Of a DNA stretch of 64,000 nt, positions 46,201 through 56,559 are shown one piece after another; position 1 is the stretch's first letter; every line of letters starts with the position of its first letter. The notes beneath the pieces were generated by a model. It saw nothing but the letters and a program-made list of their open reading frames with translations. It did no database searches and had not been told where the DNA came from. A program made the position numbers and the translations under genes. This stretch comes from Amaurobius ferox. Lineage: Eukaryota > Arthropoda > Arachnida > Araneae > Amaurobiidae. The DNA lies in the NCBI GenBank assembly GCA_951213105.1, contig OX578136.1:153181178-153245177 (forward strand). The letters are read 5' to 3'.

Positions 46201-46705
46201 TTGCGGACCGTTTCAAACTAGCACTTCAAATAATAAATATGTGTTATCGGTGGTAGACCACTTCTCCAAACATATACAAATGTTTCCTATCCCGGATATA
46301 ACGGCCACTACGGTTGCTGATAGACTCTTAAATTACTTTATGAATTGGGGATGTCCTAAGACAGTGTTATCGGACGCAGGCTCTCAATTTACATCTAATA
46401 TACATCAAATTATGACAGAGAAACTCGGAATAGTTGCCAGAATAGCATCGGTACGTTCGCCATGGGTTAACGGTATAGTGGAGGTTACTAACAAACAATT
46501 GAAACACACCTTAGCGACATTAGCGGAGAATTCGCCATACTGGGATACTGCAGTACAATGCCACGTAGCTGTGTACAACGCGACGGTACATTCAAGCACC
46601 AAAGAAACACCAAACTTTCTTTTTTTTGGAAGAGACCTTCCAACTTTTTTTGAAACTAATGTAACAGAAAATAATACAGAAACAACATATCAGGATTATA
46701 TATAA
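43214..46705 (+). CDS. pol: Pol polyprotein: protease, RT, RNase H, integrase (C-terminus cut by a stop)
   Basis: Residues are numbered from the codon at 43226. Protease: DSGAS at 77-81. Reverse transcriptase: LDFHSAF with D465 and YIDD 527-530, the two catalytic motifs, plus FGHVSSAP between them. RNase H: D676 (NIDGS), E717, D742 (LSDH) and D785 in HVPGKDNLLADFLSR. Integrase: zinc module H927/H930 and C960-x2-C963 (SCEQC), then D991 (STDICGPF), D1050 (LSDAGSQF) and E1086, a D,D-35-E triad. All catalytic residues are present. There is no early ATG, so expression depends on the frameshift at the gag end. The frame ends at TAA 46703-46705, before the integrase C-terminal domain, which continues in the same frame beyond. 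Confidence 0.93.
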   Translation, partial: FKLIVGALNNNLQREKNYRVKFPRKIEIPVQTENKKLEIHNDESTEKHEETIASVGEQIEKTELPTIIAQFKNIQSELMIDSGASVSVLSLELFNKIKDNVKIKYVSRSVTISTLTGHSIEYIKTVEIPFKIQGKQFKHIFFVTTARFTQKFKGVLGFDFLQKNQAILNTQKNILKMGDIEIILNSDRQIDRQINEIIQERPNLAKILRKVEIKPNSRENVVVYSEESLENGTEVLFEPKEKSYIVMNYGIHHMNENKIKIEVQNNTNATITLNKNMALGNITTDFTIQQQDIKEPEISERTHKYEEMINLIQAKPEIIEERKKDLKTEDFNTDHMDPNIKQDFLKFVMQYSDVSSKSLKTLGATDIVKPVIKLAHDHAIRSRPYDVPYALQDTAKNQLKELEEAGIIARTKSNFASPMILVRKTSGEYRLCLDLRLINNISTLFPYKIPRVNEIITKLAGHRYYSKLDFHSAFNQLVLPEDTKELFAFTTPYGNYQFERLVFGHVSSAPIFQQVMDTILADLREENIQAYIDDIIIPANSYSELIHKLKLVFDKLRKYNLTLTPSKCKFFVEKVAYLGFEISQKGITPTDENINKITSFPVPKTLRKLKRFLGICNFYRNSIKNYAQLTAVLSDLTRKDNKFKWDNKCEEAFQELQECFFKKPLLIQPDFDKDFYLNIDGSIQSIGGALLQYREGILKPIAYFSRKLSIQEQKYPAMKIELLAMHQGMKFFRNFLFGRKFFVLSDHLPLGQHLKIQNPPSVLQRWLLEISEYDYEFIHVPGKDNLLADFLSRDDFENKQTEQNEGKQNIENPRGEINLIEQIKGENTVKRNGYVNEDSVYIAQINTITEIPALDRILEEQIKDPKLKIIRENLQNRNFKEGKHYDTLYIDEETNLLMHVGNWKDRPWRDNLNKTIVIPRNLQKEILAITHVTHAGIDKTYKLLSDRYFWTGMYSDTQNFITSCEQCRKKKGKNQPVPLGRNPIPDGPVQILSTDICGPFQTSTSNNKYVLSVVDHFSKHIQMFPIPDITATTVADRLLNYFMNWGCPKTVLSDAGSQFTSNIHQIMTEKLGIVARIASVRSPWVNGIVEVTNKQLKHTLATLAENSPYWDTAVQCHVAVYNATVHSSTKETPNFLFFGRDLPTFFETNVTENNTETTYQDYI

Positions 46706-47668
46706 AAAAAAATAACAGTGATGAATAACGCATTTAAGGAGGCAAATAAAAATTTAATTCTCGCGAAAGAACGCCAAGAAAGTCAACAACTCCAAAGAGC
46801 TAAATTCAGGGATTTGGAAATCGGGTCAAGGGTGTTCATGGAAAACAATAATAATCGGTATAAAAAGGGGAACCACACGGGACCTTATCGAGTAATTAAT
46901 AGAATAAATAGATTTATATATGAAATAAAACTGTGTGACAAACCAAATTCTAAAATCATAAAAGCCCACATAAATAGATTAAGGACTCTTCCCGACCGCA
47001 AGCCACATCTAAAAATGCCCTACATAAACAAATACAAGTCACCTCTTCTCCCCACTCCTAAAAACGCACAAAACTCTGAACCGAAACCGGAACTAAAGAA
47101 AGACCACGGTCAAAATGAGAATATTCCGTTTATCATGTTGGAAGAGGAAATAGCAAACGGACAGTACAGAGAGTCTTGTCAAACCAGTGCACACAACGCG
47201 AAACCACACCATACGCACGAAAACACTCTTACTCTTGGATCCGCGAAACCAGTTACCGCACAAGTACAAAACGAAACAACTCAGAGCGCACGAGAGAATG
47301 CAATCATCCCTCCAAAAGACTCTCCGAACGCAAACATTCTTTCAGCAGGGGGGGAATCAGGCAGACGTAGCACGCTAGAAACACACGAGAATTTGGAACT
47401 TTCAGAACAGGGGGACGGTACACGAATTGAAGCAAACACGAATGAAAAGGCGGGAGAAATAGAACGAGATGCGCAAGAGGGACCAACACAAGTGGATGGG
47501 GGATGTATACAGATGGAAAACGTTCAGGGGAAAGATGAATCAGCGGGAAATTCACAAGGGGACGATATAAGCAGTACAAATTGTTCACGCACAGTACTTC
47601 TTCCAACACCGGTTAGGCCGAAACACAGATATGATTTGAGATCTTTAAAGAATTTAAATTTAAATTGA
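46706..47668 (+). pseudogene. Integrase C-terminal domain and tail, separated by an in-frame stop
   Basis: Same frame as pol, open from just after the stop at 46703; first ATG at 46721. It begins with the helical linker typical after the integrase core (NKNLILAKERQESQQLQ), then FRDLEIGSRVFM and the GPY motif (GPYRVINR, about residue 55 counting from 46718). A long polar, acidic tail of about 210 residues follows and ends RYDLRSLKNLNLN. No chromodomain seen. No frame change is involved: one nonsense codon in a TA/A-rich run separates it from pol. Independent translation from the internal ATG is possible but not expected for the family. Confidence 0.8.
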
Positions 47669-48184
47669 TTCAATTAAAACACGAAAGAAGTTTAAACATA
47701 GGTAAGAACGCGGACAAACCGTGATTCAAAATTTTGAGAATGTTAGTAACAAAGAAAAATCGCCATTCACAAAATGCAACGCGAAAGATGAAACGCAAAT
47801 TTTAAATAAATATTGGATTGTAAATAAAGGAAATTTTAAATAAACATTGAATTATAAATTAAAGAAATGTAAATAAGTATTACATTAATTAAGAAAGTGT
47901 AAACAAATTGTGAAAAAAAAAAAATTGAGGAAATTTTAAATAAATCATACATTAATTAGTTGAAAGTTTAAATGAACAAGAAAGTTTAAATAAATATGGA
48001 ACTATAAATAATTGGGAATTATGAATAAAAATTGTGATTTAAAAAAATAAATAATTGTTACAAAATAAATAACAAGTATCGTTGTAGGACAAAAGAAATT
48101 TTAGGGTTGATAGGTTAAAGATGTGGATATATTAAATTCAAATTTTGGAAAGAACATAAATAACAGAGAAGATACGTCACATTT

Positions 48185-48217
<33 letters not shown>

Positions 48218-48525
48218 CATATCACCAGTGGACGAACTTGTGCTTACATGAATAGACTTTTAATCGACATTAAGTACAACTGAACGACACAGATATCGTC
48301 ATTTGCAGACACATTGAGAATTGTATTTTTGTATAGTATTTTCGTGTTCTTTTGATGGCATATAAGAGTATATATATGATAATATGATTTGTGTATATGT
48401 GTATATAGTGCATTTTTACAGTAGATACAGATGAGAGCAAGACGAGTTGTTGGACTACACAGTGGACACGCCTGCAGCAACTATGAGCTGGCACTTTGTA
48501 ATTGGCTTTTTTCCCACCAAATTTT
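47669..48525 (+). other. gypsy 3' untranslated region, no env
   Basis: A-rich, with a ~31-nt poly-A at 48187-48217. No membrane-protein ORF. The minor ORFs are short and on the wrong strand. Confidence 0.7.
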
Positions 48526-48541
48526 GGGGGGGGAAGAAGGG
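48526..48541 (+). promoter_or_regulatory. Polypurine tract
   Basis: G8AAGAAGGG, 16 purines, ends four bases before the 3' LTR; primer for plus-strand DNA synthesis. Confidence 0.85.
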
Positions 48542-48545
48542 TAAT

Positions 48546-49498
48546 TGTTATATTGTAATTTTCAATTCCCAATATAACATTGCTCTTTTGAAAGAGGAAG
48601 TGGACCTAAGAAGACGGTCCCTCATGAAGTGAGGCAATTTTTGTAACATTCCCTCGAACGCAGCTGCACCGGACATTCATTTCGAAAAGAGAGGGTGCTT
48701 CTCAAGTTCATGTCAGCGTTAGGTGTTACAACAAACGGAAGGGGTTGAACTTCTTGACCCCAGAGTCAATTAATATCACTCGAACCTTGGGAAAATTCTC
48801 GTGAGAACTTTCAACGATTTTAAAACTGGAGACTGCATATCTCATATTTCAGGGGGGCCTTGACCAATAATATAGCCTGAAGGGCGTAGCCCTTAATTTA
48901 CTTAGCCAATTATGGACAGGGGCGCCTTGTTAAGGGGGTAGAGACAGAGAGCAACTTTGGACTTTAAGTTTTTGAAATCGGGGACTTGAATTTTGGGAGT
49001 GAAAAGAAGAGGTCGCAAGAGCGACGGATCTCGGAGAGAGCGAGCCCACGGGACAGAGCCGGAGCGCGCTGTCATAAAGTCCGACATCGGCAGTGATGAT
49101 CGAGGTAGGACAATTCTACACATATTTTTGCACTTTGATTATTATTATCTCTCTGACCCTCCTAAATAAGGTTAACCTGGGCCATTAAGACGTAGGCTAG
49201 TAAGAATAGTGAGTTAATGCACATTAATAGGTTAATAATTGTAATGCTCATATTATGATCATAGAATGAGGAGATTTGATTGTCTTAATGTACTACACTA
49301 AAGATGTTGGTATATGAAATTTACCAGATGTTAATAGTTATTAAATAAGGTTTGTCTTAATGAAATAAATTCTTTGTTATTGTTTAAAATTAAGCCTCTT
49401 CATTTTAATTACTGGTATTATGTATTTCTTTATTTACTCCACTTTACGAGATCGGTCTATATAGCGTCAATACCTGACGTGTGATGACTCACATATCA
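48546..49498 (+). repeat. 3' LTR (953 bp)
   Basis: Identical by line-by-line reading to the 5' LTR at a constant offset of 8100, apart from four instead of six T residues at the CTCTTTT run near the start. Confidence 0.95.
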
Positions 49499-49503
49499 GT
49501 ACC
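49499..49503 (+). repeat. 3' target-site duplication GTACC
   Basis: Followed by TAGGGCCA, the rest of the split terminal repeat. Confidence 0.9.
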
Positions 49504-49933
49504 TAGGGCCACATGTTTAATATTGTTATCTATATATTATGAAATAAATAAAATACAAAAATAAAAGTTATTAAAAAAACTCAGCATTAATTGAATTTTG
49601 CAGAAAGTTTAGCCACTCAAATTGAACTTTTATGAAATTTTAACAGAGAATAATGATAAAATATAAACAATACAAATTTGACAAAATTTGATTACTCAAA
49701 TCACAGTAATAGTAATGAAAGAAAATATTTGCATTGTTCCACAGTGTAATTTGTAAAACTGATACCAAAAGTAAGTAATAAACATAGCTATTCCTAGCCT
49801 CCAATAGCTTTGGGTTTCAGGTAACTTAAATACAATATCATCTCTGTTAATCTCAGAAGTTGTATCATTCTGGTGTAGAAACTTTTCTGACTCTTTAGTG
49901 ATTCGTTATAGGTTTTTTATTGCATACTGATGG

Positions 49934-50300
49934 TCAACATAAAACATTTTTTGTTTTCTTCCCATCTAATTTTATCAAGCAATAGTTTCCTTTTTCAATT
50001 TGATCCTTCCCATAAGCTATTACAGAATCTGAAGCTTCCATCATATCTAGTGATTCCTTAAATGTCTCATCACCATAATCATTTTCTAATGCATATTCCT
50101 TCAGAACTCTCCCTTTCTTTTTAGTCAATTCACACAAATTGCTTTTTCTGCTTGAAATGTAGGACTCTTAACAATTATTTTTTTGGCGATCATTTTTTTT
50201 AATTTAGCAGCTTCAATTTCAGCTTTCTCTGGAGTATCAGTAAGGATTCTACATTTACCAGATTTTTGCCCATCACTTTTTACAATAAGTTTTAGTCTTA
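49934..50300 (-). pseudogene. Pogo-like transposase C-terminal remnant, frameshifted
   Basis: The minus strand from about 50296 reads KSGKCRILTDTPEKAEIEAA; the LTDTPEK phrase is common in the region after the DDE domain of pogo-like transposases. That frame stops after KAICVN, and an overlapping frame continues for 67 residues (50137 to 49934) with YCLIKLDGKKTKN, like the C-terminal end of the family. A break near 50135 and missing upstream catalytic domain make it non-functional. Order and distance show it is a different copy from the N-terminal remnant at 39 kb. Confidence 0.55.
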
Positions 50301-50652
50301 AGGAAATAGAACACTTCTGGTGTTATACATTGCATTGATTCAGTGTTTGATGTAGAAGACTGACAAATATCAGCGGAGGTATCCTTTTTTCTGTCACTTG
50401 ATGACTATTAATTGGCCTATTCACTTAACTCAAATATTCATCATATTGAATATATTCTCATTTAATGGCCATAAGCCCGATACCCAAAAACCAGTCTGAA
50501 TAAATAAAAGCACCAACACTAATATGCTACAGTAAGCCAAATGCTGTCATATGAAAGTTCTAAACTTGCATTATAAATCTATTATTCTTACAACATAAAA
50601 AAATCTTTTCAGCCCTTTATAAATATTTTTTAAACTATACAAATGATAATAT
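50301..50652. other. Non-coding spacer
   Basis: AT-rich, no gene seen. Confidence 0.5.
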
Positions 50653-50680
50653 TGTACCTAGGACCATGGCCCTAGGTACA
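50653..50680. repeat. 28-bp near-perfect palindrome of two abutting terminal repeats
   Basis: TGTACCTAGGACCA followed directly by TGGCCCTAGGTACA, one mismatched pair. Each half equals the TA + CCTAGGGCCA end found at 40274 and, split by the gypsy element, at 40440/49504. It looks like the right end of one element touching an inverted end of another. Confidence 0.65.
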
Positions 50681-50838
50681 AGGTATAGTCACTTTTTATG
50701 AAATGGCCTTCACAGCCAAAACCCTATAAATATTCAGATTTGTTAATATTCTATCTTTTCCCTTAGTTTATGGTCAAAATTAACTGTTACACATAAAAAT
50801 AAAACTTTGCACTTACCTTCAAAAGATCAATATCAAAC

Positions 50839-50904
50839 TAATGCGAAGAATTTTACTTTTGACCATCAAAATAATGCGAAGAATTTTACTTTTGACCATC
50901 AAAT
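50839..50904 (+). repeat. 33-bp tandem duplication
   Basis: TAATGCGAAGAATTTTACTT-TTGACCATCAAA occurs twice at 50839 and 50872. Confidence 0.9.
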
Positions 50905-51223
50905 CAAAACTTATTCCTTCTACTTAACTGCTATGTTTACCTTCTTTCATTCAAAATGGTTGCAAAGATTTCATATCATGTAGCTAGCAACTTACCTCAA
51001 AAAGTAATAATGCAAAATAATAATTATTAAAATAAAGCTGAAAGGTAGCTGAAAGCTGAATAATGTAAAACAAATCAGAGACAAATTATGAATGAACATC
51101 GAAACAAAACATAAGTATTTTTTTGTTGTTGTTTGCAGTATATTAAAAAATTTGAATCAAAATGCTACTTCATGTATTTTTAATTCTTCATATTCCAAGT
51201 TCTATAGGTGTTATATTCGATGG

Positions 51224-51489
51224 TTTCAGTTGAAATTCGCTGTAACACTCAACAATTAACGTCATTGTTCTTCCAAGTGCCGGTCACATTGTTCATTGAG
51301 TTGTTGAGTTGCACATTGTCGCATCTCGTCCAGTTGCTGAATATGTTCTTCAGTAGTTTCGGTTGAGATTCGGTGTCACATTCGATACCGATGTTCTTCT
51401 AAACATTGGTTATGTTGTGAATTTATTTCGTCAATTAGTCATTGAGTTGCATGTTGTCACATATCTTCTAATCGCTGAACATTGTGTAT
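51224..51489. repeat. 133-bp diverged tandem duplication, coding-like on minus strand
   Basis: 51224-51356 and 51357-51489 share TTTC(A/G)GTTGA(A/G)ATTCG, CATTGAGTTG and TTC(T/A)AA/CTGAA(C/T)AT. One minus-strand frame reads IQQLDEMRQCATQQLNEQ before a stop; the other copy is broken. Possibly the remains of a Q-rich coiled-coil ORF; family not recognised. Confidence 0.45.
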
Positions 51490-51569
51490 CATATAAAAAT
51501 CATAGATTTTTTCCATACCTCTTAGCTTGGTCTTGTAGACATTGTAGGCAGTTTCCCCCAGGCAGTTTT

Positions 51570-51705
51570 TAAGGGAGCAGTGCCCTGCTTGATTTTTTGT
51601 TACCAGAACAGTGCCCCCCTTGCCTTTTGTTATGAGAAGAGTGCCCTCACTGCTCTTTTGTTATCAGTTTAGGTCCTCTGCTTAACTTTTTGTTAAGAGA
51701 GCAAT
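51570..51705 (+). repeat. Minisatellite of ~40-bp units
   Basis: Phrases AGTGCCCT...CTTTTTGTTA(T/C)(G/C)AG recur about four times with variation. Confidence 0.6.
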
Positions 51706-52980
51706 GGCAGTCCTCAAATAAAAATCAACCAGCCCAAGTATGACCTCAGATAAGTCCTACAGCCCTTTCTCTACGTTCTTTACTGTAAATTTTTGATCAT
51801 GTGTTATCTCTCCCCGCCCCTTCTTCCTTCAAGGAAAGAAAAAAAAGTTAAGCCGTGCAGTGATCTAGTGCCAAAGAAAAGAAAATTGACAGCCCCACGT
51901 TACTTATTTCCTCTATTAAAAGAAACAAAACAGAAAGGGGAAGATTAGGCACACAGAATACTATATTCAGAAGGTTCACTCCCATAGGAACCTATAGCAA
52001 CATCGTTAACATAGGATTTCGCATAGACACTAGCGTTCGATAAGCCAACCATCCTCGACTGCTAGATTTGGCGACTATCGCTCAATTGACGATTTTATGT
52101 TAATGCGGCCAAAATAAAATAAAATAAAATAAAATAAACTGTACTTCTATAATTTTTTAAACTATAAACATGATCAGCATTTAAAAATACTTTTTTCTGT
52201 AATATGTTTAACTTTAAATAAATAAACCCAGATATATATTTAATTCATGCAATCATAAACTAAATAAAAGAATTGACGCATTGCATCACTGTAAATCATT
52301 ATACACCAAAAATTACAAGCTAACATACCCATAAGACTAAAATATTATATAATATTTTTAGCCTAAAAAGTATACTAGCGTGTAAATAGTTAAATTGCTT
52401 AGTTCTTAATTTATTCTGGGATGCTGTTATTATATATATATATTTTTTTTTAAATACACTATACTAAACTATATTCTTATACTAAATAACAAATTTACAT
52501 AAATGCATTACCAAAGGTGTCGAGCTCAATCGTTAATTAGAAGGGGGGGGGGATTATTTTCCACATTACGTCAGTTAGTAAAAAGCATGTAAAATATATA
52601 CACATCCAATATTATATTCAACTTTCTCTAGAAAAAGCTATCCAAATATTAATTTTTATACAATTTATATAAATGCGGAAAAGGTTTTTTTACTAATAAT
52701 GCCATTGCTTCTTAGAATTTATAATCTAGGCGGCAGTGATAATACTTGTGTGCACCAATTTCTTATGATGAACACGTGCATAGGATGAAATATGGGATAG
52801 ATAACACATAATTTTTTATTTAAATAAAAATAAATTACATACCTTTTAAACGTAATTCCTTTTCTTTTAGTAATCCATAAAATAGCAGCGAAAGTAACAT
52901 GCGATGATAGAACAAAGTTCTAAGTTCCAAGTGTTTCGTTTAGTGCCAAATAGGGTTATACGCTCGTATTAGCAGAACGT
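51706..52980. other. AT-rich region with simple repeats
   Basis: Includes (AAAAT)n at 52111-52138, a short TA run near 52431 and a G tract near 52543-52552. No gene seen. Confidence 0.5.
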
Positions 52981-53040
52981 CTTGGCGAAAACCGTCACAG
53001 ACCATCGCCAAGTCTGCCAACCTTGATATTTTGGTTGGCG
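52981..53040. repeat. Adjacent TTGGC/GCCAA hairpins
   Basis: CTTGGCGA (52981) pairs with TCGCCAAG (53005), and GCCAACC (53016) with GGTTGGC (53033). Same half-site as in the family B palindrome. Confidence 0.55.
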
Positions 53041-53729
53041 GTTGAGGGCGCTGAGGTCGAGTGAAATATCTGTATATGTTAATCTGTGATTAGGCACATA
53101 CATTCTCTCTTCCACCCCATAAAACTTTCAAAACAGTTTTTTTTTCAACTTCAATTTTTGTTAAAATATTCCATGTTTGGTATGCATCCGGAGTTTAAAG
53201 TCCTGAACATTTATACCCTACAAGCATGTTTGCTCTAAAACAAATATTTAAAAACATAGATTTCCAGACAAGGGTTTTTTGCGCCATTTGCAGGAAGATG
53301 TTTGCGTTGATTCAGTTAAAACAGAGGATAATAGGAGGGGGGGGGATTTATTAGATTAGCCTGGTGCGTTTGTTTCGATTTCAGCGAAATATGGGATAAA
53401 TTATTTTCTATACATTATTTACTAACAGCCCTTAGCCACCAGCCTAGTTTCTTTTTGAAAAATCTCTTAATTTGCAATAGCATTCTTGTGCCTCCGCTAC
53501 GTGCGAAAGTCAAAACTAATGGTACTCCCACTGCAGCTCATGTAATAGTAATCGAAATCAACTGTGTATTTGTCCACGGCCGCCCATAGAGAGGGTCGAA
53601 CACTACTCAAGTGGTGAAGACTGCCCCCCCCCCATACACAATTTTTTAAGGGAGGAGAAGACATGAGAAATGCACAAAAGAGGAAAATGAAATATGAAGA
53701 GGGAATCCAAAAAATTGTATGGGCGACCC
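53041..53729. other. Non-coding region
   Basis: G tract at about 53336-53343 and C tract at 53624-53633. The 148-codon minus-strand ORF (53497-53943) shows no family motif. Confidence 0.45.
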
Positions 53730-54140
53730 AACCACTACGTAGACGGATGCAACACGCTTTATATATACAGTATAGCAATAAAGCCACTCTATGTAATAAC
53801 AATTCGAACGTTACGCGGACATATTTTACTCGCTTGGCTGATTTACAAATTAAGCACTTTTTTTTAAAGAGTGTATACAACCCGCATACAAGAACCATAT
53901 GTATGCATGCAAATCGTGTGGCATTATGTTGTGAACCGCCCACTATGCATGCTTATGATTAACAGATAAGCCAGTTGCACAAGAGCATGCAATCCGCATA
54001 GCAGATTTGAAACACAAACTAAATCCCCCTATATTGGAGGACACGCCTTTGACCCGATCCGCAGACGCATGTAATAATAAAGCTCCGTTTAATAACAATA
54101 TACCCGCTTTAGGAAAGTATGCAGTAGTTGTCGCCCGCAT
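53730..54140 (+). repeat. GC-richer block with a diverged internal duplication
   Basis: About 53743-53850 and 54050-54130 share AATAAAGC..C..T.TAATAACAAT and flanking CGC/ACGC phrases. Composition differs from the neighbours. Overlapping ORFs on both strands (99 and 148 codons) cannot be assigned to a family. Confidence 0.35.
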
Positions 54141-54357
54141 ACTCGCCCGCTACGTGGGCTCATGGCTAAAGATACGGACGATGCGCAGGTACAGGAACGT
54201 ACGTTACATACACTATTCATAACTCTGCTCCATGGAATAATGATGAACTTAGCAACAAGACTTTTGCTAATCCATAGTTCAAAATTTTATATGGTGACTC
54301 TATGGAGCGTTCTGAGATTTTATTTAGCTGTTTAAATCAAGGAGGTTTTTGTAATCA

Positions 54358-54388
<31 letters not shown>

Positions 54389-54391
54389 TAT
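54358..54391. repeat. (TA)n microsatellite
   Basis: TATATATATATGTATATATATATATATA-type run; a second lies at 55326-55359. Confidence 0.9.
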
Positions 54392-54969
54392 AGCTATTTC
54401 GAATACATCGACTTTCTGATCCTCGGTTTCACTTTCTCCACATCAATAATCTTAAACGCATTTGTCAAAATTACCAATATCCGGAAGTATTTGTAAATAA
54501 TATTATTAATAATTTCAAATATACCACGTAATCATTTTACACATGCATTATTTATCTTTGATTGGATAACTCAATTTTGAGAATTCACCCATTCTTATCA
54601 CCTAACATACCACTTGGCCTGAGTCTAATACTGTTTACTATTTTCGAATGACTGTTTTCCACTTTTCCTGAGTCCTATACTGATTACTATTTTTGAAAGT
54701 CTCCATACATATTATGTATCGTTCAAATGTATTCATTCCGGTGCCCACTCGCATTGACGAAGTGAGGTGAAATGCTCAGTCGCTTGTTCCACTTACACGC
54801 GGTGGCAATGCTTGTGAGTTCATATTTCTGTTCGAGGAAGTATTATTTTTTTGATTTGTAATTCAATTGATTTATTTTTCTCCTTCCACTAGCCAGTAGA
54901 CAGTTCCAATGGTGTCTATAGTTAAATACTATCGCCATTGTCAGAAACTGGCTATTCTATCGGTTTTAA

Positions 54970-55011
54970 TTCGAATTGCATGGCTGTCCTGATGAGAATG
55001 CAATTTCGAAC
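54970..55011 (+). other. Hairpin TTCGAATTGCAT / ATGCAATTTCGAA
   Basis: A 12-13-bp stem with one bulged T. The loop contains CTGATGAG, part of a hammerhead-like core, but the required stem III is absent. Confidence 0.5.
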
Positions 55012-55321
55012 TAACCGCCATTTTTGTGTAGTTTCAATTGATTGTTCTCTGTCTTAATCTTTTATCTTGAGCTAATTATTATTGCCTTTTCTCATTTTTG
55101 CCGTGTTTTATTTTTATTTTTATTTATATTTATATACTTTTACTTGTGAATTTTGTATTCTAATAGTCTTCCCATCCCCCTTTACCATTGTAGTGATATG
55201 TTACCTTTTATCTTTATCCTTAGACTTGGTCTATAGTTACTCATTTGTAACAGATATGCTAGTGATGGGTTTTTTTTGTACATACAGTAGTTTATGCGTA
55301 ATTTTCGATTAAAATCTTTCA

Positions 55322-55360
<39 letters not shown>

Positions 55361-56001
55361 ACAAACAATGAACACATATCTTTAACATTTAAATATATTT
55401 TGTCACTTAAGATCATCAAACCTCATTGACTAATGAGAAACTACTAAAAATCAAAATTTAAACCTTTTAAAATTTAATAAACTCTAAATTTATATAAATT
55501 CAATAATTGTAAATGTTAATAAATCCAATTTCTCAAGCCTATAATTACATTTAATGCATCAATAGCATTTATTCTACGATAAATTTATCTACAACAAAAG
55601 GGACCTTTTCATCAGTACTATATAACACAGTGGCAGTGACTCCAGTTCGATAAAGCCAAAATGGTTTTGTGTGCCAAATATTTTGTAAAATAAAACTTCA
55701 GTAAAGTTCAATAAAGGTATTTGATTTTTTTCAGACTCATGTATATAGTTTACAAGCTTTCAAATGCTACAAATTACTCGTTAACTGTTTATAGCTAGCT
55801 AGTACTTCAGTTTTCACCCAGATTTCATCTGGATACTTTGGCCATAGACTCCAGGTTAAAATACAAATTTATTTCATTAACTTGCTAATTAGTATATAAA
55901 TTAAACTCATCTGACGAGATTTTACATTCAAGTGAATCGATAAACTTACTTGGCAGTACATAAATATGTATTTGAATATGTATATACTATAAGAGCTTTA
56001 T
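55012..56001. other. AT-rich region, no gene seen
   Basis: T-rich ORFs at 55082 and 55182 are compositional. A TA run lies at 55326-55359. Confidence 0.5.
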
Positions 56002-56475
56002 AACACTTTACAACATAGTTGAGAAGTGGTTATGACTTTGTTCCTTCTGTCTGCCTGTCTGTCCGTTCTTACGATAACTGCCGTAAAAATGACTTTATCA
56101 AAATGAAATTTTAGTATGTTGTTGAGATGGACTGCGGGACATACGGGAATGTAAATGAACAATATCACCCAATTAGTTTTGTGTTGAACTCGGGTTCAAA
56201 AAATGAAATACATTTAACCGTATGGGACCTAATTTTTCAAACAATTTTTAAGCAAAGTTAAAATTCACAAATTGCTTCGAAACTTTTACGAAAAAATCAA
56301 ATTATTCCATAAAATATATAAAAAAAAAATTCAGCTAAATATGTTTGGTAGTTTTTAAATAAAATTAAAATAATAGTTACACCCATATTATAGGAAGAGA
56401 TGACATGACCCACTACAAAATAAAATATGGCAACCATCTTGTGTCAAAATCGTGATTTTTAAAGTTCTTTTAAAT
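56002..56475 (-). mobile_element. Family D repeat, short copy
   Basis: Minus strand ends with a GACAGACAGGCAGACAG tract and an AACTATGTTGTAAAGTGTT terminus; the ~470 bp align with 18905-19413. It lacks the 430-bp duplicated part of the longer copy. Confidence 0.6.
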
Positions 56476-56559
56476 TTATATTTAGTTTGCTAAAACTGCT
56501 TTATTTTTTCTGGTCATCTATATTCTGCACCAACGCAATTACATATGCAAAATAAAAGT

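Larger units (their letters stand above)
40444..49498 (+). mobile_element. Ty3/gypsy LTR retrotransposon, nearly intact
   Basis: Complete structure of 9,055 bp: LTR, primer-binding region, gag, pol in the order protease-RT-RNase H-integrase, polypurine tract, LTR. Integrase downstream of RNase H identifies Ty3/gypsy rather than copia. No env-like ORF is present in the 857 bp after the last ORF. LTRs differ only in a T-run by 2 nt and the target duplication is intact, so insertion is recent. A single in-frame stop (46703) interrupts integrase. The element splits a TTGTACCTAGGGCCA terminal repeat of an older element. Confidence 0.95.

Noticed and set aside
47669..48545. env gene of an errantivirus-like element
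   Set aside because: No ORF of adequate length, signal peptide or membrane segment between the last pol-frame ORF and the 3' LTR.
40802..49123. Identical 73-codon minus-strand ORFs (40802-41023 and 48902-49123)
   Set aside because: They lie inside the two LTRs and are identical because the LTRs are identical.
53497..53962. Overlapping 148- and 99-codon ORFs on opposite strands
   Set aside because: No family motif, mutual overlap, and an internal DNA duplication crossing frames; not supported as genes.
54970..55030. Hammerhead ribozyme (CTGATGAG ... CGAAC)
   Set aside because: The core is partly present and flanks could pair as stem I, but the sequence lacks stem III and the expected GAAA; a plain hairpin explains it better.
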